Origin: an uncultured Clostridia bacterium
Lineage (GTDB): Bacteria > Bacillota > Clostridia > Oscillospirales > CAG-272
Assembly: GCA_937895775.1 (NCBI GenBank)
Contig: CALBLD010000310.1
Location: 1 to 9,213, forward strand
Length of the DNA stretch: 9,213 bases
Reading direction: 5' to 3'
Position numbers and translations under genes: made by a program
Shown: positions 5,876 to 9,213 of the stretch, piece after piece
Numbering within the stretch: position 1 is the first letter of the stretch
Layout of the letters: the number at the start of each line of letters is the position of its first letter
Notes under the pieces: model-generated
The model's database searches: none
What the model saw: the letters and a program-made list of their open reading frames with translations, nothing else
What the model was told of the DNA's origin: nothing

Positions 5876-7213
5876 ATGGAAACAAAAAACCCGATAACAG
5901 TCTGCGAGCTTGACTCGTTCAAAAAATCATATCTTGACGATATTCACAAAAAATCGCTGACCCACATTTTTTCCAAAACTCCGCTTACCGATCTTGCATT
6001 TGACCCGGTCGCGGCAAGAAACATGCAGTTCAAGTTCTCGACCGACATAAAGACGATGACCGCAACGAATCAGAAGCAGAGCGGAAGATGCTGGCTGTTT
6101 GCCGCAACGAACGTCCTCAGAGAGATAATCGCAAAGAAGAAAAATCTTGCGGATTTTGAGCTTTCGCAGTCATATCTTGCCTTCTGGGACAAATTCGAAC
6201 GCATAAACTATTTCCTTGATTCGATCATCGACACCGCCGACAAGCCCGACGGTGACCGCACGGTTGACTACATACTTGAGGTCGGGGTACACGACGGCGG
6301 TCAGTGGGACATGTTCGTCAACATCGTAAAAAAATACGGTATTGTTCCGAAGCATGCCATGCCAGAGACTGCGCAGACCTCGGCAACCGCACAGCTGAAC
6401 CGTCACATAAATGCTTTCCTCAAGAAAAAAGCCTGCGAGCTGAGAAGCGCAATTGCGGGCGGTGCGGAAAAGAGCGAAATCGAAATCATCCGCAAAGATG
6501 CTCTTGACAAGGCGTTCTCCTTCCTTTGCGAATGTTACACCCTCCCGCCCGAATCGTTTGATTTTGAATATGTGGACAAAGACGGCGCATATCACATCGA
6601 ACGCGGTTACACCCCGATCTCGTTCAGAAACGAAATGATCGGAGACATGCTTTCCGACTATGTTTCGATAATCAACGCTCCCACCAAAGACAAACCGTTT
6701 GACAGGCTCTACACTGTCTCATATCTCGGCAATGTCTCGGGTATGGACAGCATCAGATATCTGAACCTTGACATGCCCGAATTCAAGAGCATTGTCAGAC
6801 GTCAGCTTGAGGACGGCGAGGTCGTATGGTTCGGCTCGGATTGCGGAAAGTGCGGCGACCGCACCGACAAGATCTGGGACGACGCTTCGTTCGACTACGA
6901 TCTGCTTACCGGACTTGACACCGATATGACAAAAGAGCAGATGCTCGACTACCACCTCTCGCAGATGAATCATGCGATGGTTCTGACCGGTGTAAACATT
7001 TCGGACGGTCAGCCGAACAGATGGAAGATAGAAAACAGCTGGGGAAGCGACGGCGCAAACGGCGGATATCACATTGCGTCGGACAGCTGGTTTGAAAAAT
7101 ATGTTTTCCAGGCGGTCGTAAACAAGAAATATCTCGGTGAGAAGGCAAAGCTTCTCGACGGAGATGTCACTGTTCTCCTGCCGTGGGATCCTATGGGATC
7201 GCTTGCCGACTGA
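5876..7213 (+). CDS. pepC: Aminopeptidase C (bleomycin hydrolase family, C1B)
   Basis: PepC is a cytoplasmic papain-fold cysteine aminopeptidase that forms a hexameric barrel and releases N-terminal residues from peptides, supporting peptide use as an amino-acid source. The 445-residue length is normal for the family. The active site is complete: Gln66 of the oxyanion hole and nucleophile Cys72 in NQKQSGRCWLFAATN (65-79), His366 in MNHAMVLTGV, and Asn387 in IENSWGSDG. There is no signal peptide. The C-terminus PWDPMGSLAD matches the tail that, in this family, reaches into the active-site cleft and sets the exopeptidase specificity; the added final Asp after Leu-Ala is worth noting. The start at 5876 follows AGGAAAGG (5859-5866). 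The gene ends at a strong bidirectional terminator and is not in an obvious operon. Confidence 0.95.
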   Translation: METKNPITVCELDSFKKSYLDDIHKKSLTHIFSKTPLTDLAFDPVAARNMQFKFSTDIKTMTATNQKQSGRCWLFAATNVLREIIAKKKNLADFELSQSYLAFWDKFERINYFLDSIIDTADKPDGDRTVDYILEVGVHDGGQWDMFVNIVKKYGIVPKHAMPETAQTSATAQLNRHINAFLKKKACELRSAIAGGAEKSEIEIIRKDALDKAFSFLCECYTLPPESFDFEYVDKDGAYHIERGYTPISFRNEMIGDMLSDYVSIINAPTKDKPFDRLYTVSYLGNVSGMDSIRYLNLDMPEFKSIVRRQLEDGEVVWFGSDCGKCGDRTDKIWDDASFDYDLLTGLDTDMTKEQMLDYHLSQMNHAMVLTGVNISDGQPNRWKIENSWGSDGANGGYHIASDSWFEKYVFQAVVNKKYLGEKAKLLDGDVTVLLPWDPMGSLAD

Positions 7214-7217
7214 ACAT

Positions 7218-7261
7218 AAAAACGAAAACCGCATCGCAAAAGCGATGCGGTTTTCGTTTTT
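7218..7261. terminator. Perfect 20-bp stem terminator, probably bidirectional
   Basis: The arms 7218-7237 and 7242-7261 are exact reverse complements around an AAAA loop. The GC-rich core CCGCATCGC lies in the middle, with A-tract and T-tract on the outer ends, so either strand gives a stem followed by U. It lies between pepC on the plus strand and the HPr-like gene on the minus strand, whose ends converge here. Confidence 0.93.
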
Positions 7262-7265
7262 TAAT

Positions 7266-7279
7266 CGATTATATAATCG
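7266..7279. other. 14-bp perfect AT-rich palindrome
   Basis: CGATTATATAATCG is self-complementary and follows the convergent terminator by four bases. It may be a protein site or simply add to the fold of the convergent 3' ends. No gene starts nearby. Confidence 0.3.
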
Positions 7280-7326
7280 GGTTGTTGTCAATCCGTCATT
7301 TTTGTTTTGGGATAGCAGAGTATCTG

Positions 7327-7563
7327 TTATTCCTCGATGAACTTGCGGAGTTCGAAAAAGCAATCTGTTTCCGACTCAACATAGATCTCATTCCATGCCA
7401 TGCGTGCAAGGTGCACACCAAGAATGCTCTTTGCCGACAATCTCTTATCGCCGCTTACTACCCAGACCTTACCGTCGATATGAGATGCAATTCTTACGAA
7501 CTCAAGTACATCGCTTCCTGTGACAAGATTGATTCTGTAAAGATATCTTCCGTTACAAACCAT
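7327..7563 (-). CDS. HPr-like protein lacking the active-site histidine (Crh-type)
   Basis: The 78-residue product aligns with HPr of the phosphotransferase system without gaps over its first 50 residues: Ala26-Ser27, Asp30, Val33, and Lys45-Ser46 in AKSILGV, where HPr has the same Ser46 context. The region that carries His15 and Arg17 in HPr (G-x-HARPA) reads VTGSDV here, with Thr15 and Ser17. It therefore cannot accept phosphate from PEP through enzyme I, yet keeps the serine phosphorylated by HPr kinase. That is the pattern of Bacillus Crh, a catabolite-repression co-regulator of CcpA with Gln15 in place of His. A regulatory role is inferred, not shown, and no HPr kinase gene is in the window. 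The start at 7563 has an AAGGAG ribosome binding site (7575-7580) and a consensus promoter. The length is slightly short of the 85-88 residue norm, missing only the C-terminal end. Confidence 0.78.
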   Translation of the reverse strand: MVCNGRYLYRINLVTGSDVLEFVRIASHIDGKVWVVSGDKRLSAKSILGVHLARMAWNEIYVESETDCFFELRKFIEE

Positions 7564-7591
7564 AATTACACGATCTCCTTTTCGTTTTCGT

Positions 7592-7611
7592 CAAACGGTA
7601 TCTTCCGTTTG
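7592..7611 (-). other. Hairpin in the leader of the HPr-like gene
   Basis: CAAACGG (7592-7598) pairs with CCGTTTG (7605-7611), a 7-bp stem with a six-base loop. It falls at the very start of the predicted transcript (start near 7612), upstream of the ribosome binding site. An mRNA-stabilising role is possible; it has no T-tract on either strand. Confidence 0.4.
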
Positions 7612-7618
7612 CGACTGT

Positions 7619-7647
7619 ATTATAGCAGTTTGATAATCGGTTGTCAA
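7619..7647 (-). promoter_or_regulatory. Consensus sigma-A promoter for HPr-like gene
   Basis: Read on the minus strand, TTGACA (7647-7642), a 17-base spacer and TATAAT (7624-7619) match the consensus at all 12 positions. Such a strong unregulated-looking promoter suggests the HPr-like protein is abundant. Confidence 0.92.
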
Positions 7648-7649
7648 TA

Positions 7650-7820
7650 GCTTTTGACAACATTTTTCAACTTCTGCCATTTGCTTGATTATGCACAAAT
7701 ACAGCTTGACTTATTCAGTAATATTGCACAAAAAATCACAGTGTTTTTTGTGACACAATCACAACGAAAAAGAGTCAATGCACAAAACAATGTCCTGTTT
7801 TTGTTGCAAAATGACGAATC
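7650..7820. other. AT-rich gene-free stretch with TGCACAAA copies
   Basis: This gap between two minus-strand genes has no credible reading frame. It holds three copies of TGCACAAA, at 7692-7699, 7725-7732 and 7779-7786, in the same orientation, and a symmetrical hairpin at 7727-7752. It is clearly richer in A and T than the neighbouring genes. It lies upstream of the HPr-like promoter and downstream of the NUDIX gene, so it could hold operator sites, a weak terminator or a small RNA. None of these is proven. Confidence 0.45.
7727..7752. other. Symmetrical hairpin with A-tract and T-tract
   Basis: CACAAAAAA (7727-7735) is the exact reverse complement of TTTTTTGTG (7744-7752). The loop can add CAC/GTG pairs (7737-7739 with 7741-7743). 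The stem is almost all A-T pairs, too weak for a usual terminator. It may be a protein site, or close the NUDIX transcript poorly. Confidence 0.4.
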
Positions 7821-7827
7821 TCATTTT
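7808..7827 (-). other. Small stem over the NUDIX stop codon
   Basis: AAAATGA (7808-7814) pairs with TCATTTT (7821-7827), a 7-bp stem with a six-base loop that includes the NUDIX TGA stop. On the minus strand no T-tract follows, so it is a poor terminator. Confidence 0.3.
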
Positions 7828-8294
7828 AATTTCAGTTTTTCTCTCCCGAGTACGGCTTCGACGAGGTGATCTCCGTTGTAGCAGAGCTTGAGCGAGAAAA
7901 CCGGGTGATCGGATGCAATCAGATCAAGAAACAATCTGTCGCCTTCCCACAGCGTAAGCCCGCTTATGCGGTCTTTGGCGATCCATGCAAGCTCGCCCTC
8001 GTTACAGTCGCGGAGACTGCCTTCATAGCCGTCAGCGGTATACAGATACATGTACTCTGTCTCCCAGACATCCGAGACAAATGTCACGATCCCGCGAAGA
8101 CGATACTCGGTCAGTGTCAGACCGGTCTCCTCGTAAACCTCTCTTACAAGGCAGTCGTCCGGGGACTCTTTATCCTCGAATTTGCCGCCGACTCCGATCC
8201 ACTTTCCCTTGTTGGGATCTTCGTCCTTCCTTGTTCTGTGGAGCATCAGATAGCTTTCGCCGTCATCTATATAACAAAGCGTCGAATTTTTCAT
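7821..8294 (-). CDS. NUDIX hydrolase (MutT/8-oxo-dGTPase-like)
   Basis: NUDIX enzymes hydrolyse a nucleoside diphosphate linked to another group, using metal held by the NUDIX box. The 157-residue product has a complete box at residues 37-59: Gly37, Glu43, Arg51-Glu52, Glu55-Glu56 and Gly58-Leu59 in the G-x5-E-x7-REVYEETGL pattern. It is preceded by KWIGVGGKFE, and the N-terminus STLCYI..G..YLMLHRTRK with NKGKW resembles the MutT/MutX group that cleans 8-oxo-dGTP. The substrate cannot be decided from sequence alone. The ATG at 8294 overlaps the stop of the upstream gene as ATGA, and there is no clear Shine-Dalgarno, so translation is probably coupled. It is the second gene of the two-gene minus-strand operon. 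Confidence 0.9.
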   Translation of the reverse strand: MKNSTLCYIDDGESYLMLHRTRKDEDPNKGKWIGVGGKFEDKESPDDCLVREVYEETGLTLTEYRLRGIVTFVSDVWETEYMYLYTADGYEGSLRDCNEGELAWIAKDRISGLTLWEGDRLFLDLIASDHPVFSLKLCYNGDHLVEAVLGREKLKLK

Positions 8295-9025
8295 TTATCC
8301 GAACCGTCAAGGCGCATAAGCTCTTCAAAGCAGAGCCTTGCCTCGGTGATTCCGTCGGGGGTAAGCGTTTCGGACTCAACCACCTGGAGCATGCCGCACT
8401 CTTCCGCCTTTTTATGCACTGCGGCGACCGGTGCGGTTCCGAGACCGAGCGGTTTTCCGCTTCCGTCCGAAAGACCGTCCTTTATATGTATAACGTGGAC
8501 GCGATCTCTGAGCCTGTCAAGCAGTGCTATCGGGTCAACGCCGGCGTGATATGCCCAATATGTGTCGATTTCAAAATCAATATCCGTGCGTTTTTCAAGT
8601 TCGGTATGGATGATCTGTCCGTAGGAGGTCGGCAGAAACTCACCGGAGTGGTTATGATATGCAAGGCTTATCCCTTCCGCGTCAAGCCTCGGCTTCAGAT
8701 CGTTCAGAACATCTATGAAATTATCGAGCTTCTCTTTTGTCGAAAGATCGGCTCCGGGAATAATTATGTTTTTGTTCCCGATGATCTTATGGTACTTTAC
8801 CGTGCCGTCAAAATCATCGACAAGTTCCTGCCAGCCGGTATGTGTTCCGCTACACGAAAGGTTGTACCTGTCCAGCCATTTTTTGATTTTCTCCGCACAG
8901 TTTCCGAAAAATCCCGCAAACTCAACATACTTATATCCGATATCGGATACCCGCTTGAGTGCCCCTTCCATATCATCGCGCGTAATGTCACGCAGACTGT
9001 AAAGCTGTATTCCGTATTCCTTCAT
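8291..9025 (-). CDS. Sugar phosphate isomerase/epimerase (TIM barrel, AP endonuclease 2 family)
   Basis: The 244-residue product belongs to the xylose isomerase-like TIM-barrel superfamily (IolE/YcjR-like proteins). It begins YGIQLYSLRD (4-13) and has YVEFAGFFG (33-41), THTGW (61-65), AYHNHSGEF (122-130), FEIDTYWAYHAGVDP (151-165), VIHIKDG (178-184) and VVESET (215-220). His124, Asp154, His180 and Glu217 are probable members of the divalent metal site. Most relatives are 260-290 residues, so it is a little short but intact at both ends. Substrates in this family range from inositol derivatives to keto-sugars; none can be named here. The start at 9025 follows GAGAGGTGA (about 9034-9042); the frame continues upstream but would cross the promoter. 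It is first in an operon with the NUDIX gene. Confidence 0.88.
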   Translation of the reverse strand: MKEYGIQLYSLRDITRDDMEGALKRVSDIGYKYVEFAGFFGNCAEKIKKWLDRYNLSCSGTHTGWQELVDDFDGTVKYHKIIGNKNIIIPGADLSTKEKLDNFIDVLNDLKPRLDAEGISLAYHNHSGEFLPTSYGQIIHTELEKRTDIDFEIDTYWAYHAGVDPIALLDRLRDRVHVIHIKDGLSDGSGKPLGLGTAPVAAVHKKAEECGMLQVVESETLTPDGITEARLCFEELMRLDGSDK

Positions 9026-9061
9026 GATCGTGTTCACCTCTCGAATGGTTCCTTTTTCAGC

Positions 9062-9090
9062 ATTATAGCATAAGAGTTTCGGTTTTTCAA
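9062..9090 (-). promoter_or_regulatory. Sigma-A promoter with extended -10 for the isomerase-NUDIX operon
   Basis: On the minus strand, TTGAAA (9090-9085), a 17-base spacer ending in ATGC, and TATAAT (9067-9062) form a strong promoter with a TGn extended -10. The leader would be about 30 bases, which rules out the longer reading frame upstream of 9025. Confidence 0.88.
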
Positions 9091-9109
9091 GCTTTTTTCC
9101 GAATAATAC

Positions 9110-9138
9110 TTGAAATTGAAAACAATATGTGATAAAAT
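9110..9138 (+). promoter_or_regulatory. Divergent sigma-A promoter for the gene at the right edge
   Basis: TTGAAA (9110-9115), a 17-base spacer and TAAAAT (9133-9138) face away from the isomerase promoter. The two -35 boxes are 19 bases apart back to back, so one bound regulator could affect both. Confidence 0.75.
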
Positions 9139-9173
9139 ATCCGACAGTACAGCATTCAAGGAGGTTAACAGAC

Positions 9174-9213
9174 ATGGATTCACTGAAAAAGGTCATTGAT
9201 GCAATTGACGAGC
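9174..9213 (+). CDS. 5' end of an unidentified gene, cut by window edge
   Basis: ATG at 9174 follows a perfect AAGGAGG (9158-9164) with 9-base spacing and a promoter at 9110. Only 13 codons are present, reading MDSLKKVIDAIDE, a mixed-charge stretch that looks helical. This is too little to name a family; it is not a secreted protein by this start. Confidence 0.7.
   Translation, partial: MDSLKKVIDAIDE

Noticed and set aside
7183..7650. Plus-strand 155-residue frame across the terminator and HPr-like gene
   Set aside because: It passes through a 20-bp stem terminator and is antisense to the HPr-like gene, which has a promoter, ribosome binding site and family alignment.
7650..7820. CRISPR-like or phage attachment repeats
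   Set aside because: The TGCACAAA octamers are too short and unevenly spaced (33 and 54 bases), and no cas, integrase or spacer pattern is present.
7985..9073. Plus-strand 362-residue frame across the isomerase and NUDIX genes
   Set aside because: It runs antisense to two well-supported genes with a complete NUDIX box and TIM-barrel motifs, and no family pattern is seen in it.
9026..9196. N-terminal extension of the sugar isomerase
   Set aside because: It would cross its own -10 and -35 boxes and the divergent promoter. The ATG at 9025 has AGAGGTGA in front and starts the conserved YGIQLYSLRD.

Overview
The window looks like chromosomal DNA from an anaerobic, low-to-mid GC Bacillota of the class Clostridia, most like the Oscillospirales/gut clostridial group. 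The basis is a Gram-positive type SecG, a Mini-III RNase, strong AGGAGG-type ribosome binding sites, textbook TTGACA-17-TATAAT promoters, a CotH-family protein carrying a Listeria-Bacteroides (InlB B) repeat, TM2/zinc-ribbon proteins and an HPr-like regulator. Lineage is an inference from gene content. Almost everything reads as normal host genome. There is no mobile element, CRISPR array, rRNA or tRNA, and no gene cluster that looks like a new defence or biosynthetic system.

Plus strand, left part (1-4640): secG (80-508) has an intrinsic terminator behind it. A consensus promoter (611-639) then drives a probable operon of mrnC (Mini-III RNase), a ROK-family sugar kinase and a large secreted, membrane-anchored CotH-domain protein, ending at a strong terminator (4595-4638).

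Plus strand, middle part (4641-7261): three apparently single genes follow. They are a two-TM protein with a C-terminal zinc ribbon, a double zinc-ribbon TM2-domain protein with its own consensus promoter, and pepC (bleomycin-hydrolase type aminopeptidase C). A 20-bp perfect stem terminator at 7218-7261 can serve transcripts arriving from both sides.

Minus strand, right part (7327-9090): first comes a 78-residue HPr-like protein that has lost the phosphorylated His15 but keeps Ser46, with its own strong promoter. An AT-rich, gene-free stretch with a hairpin and three TGCACAAA copies follows. Then comes a two-gene operon in which a sugar phosphate isomerase/epimerase overlaps a NUDIX hydrolase by ATGA. 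A divergent promoter pair (9062-9138) separates this operon from a plus-strand gene of which only the first 13 codons are present.

The most interesting points are the Crh-like HPr paralogue, the membrane-anchored CotH kinase-fold protein co-transcribed with a sugar kinase, and the structured AT-rich gap at 7650-7820.
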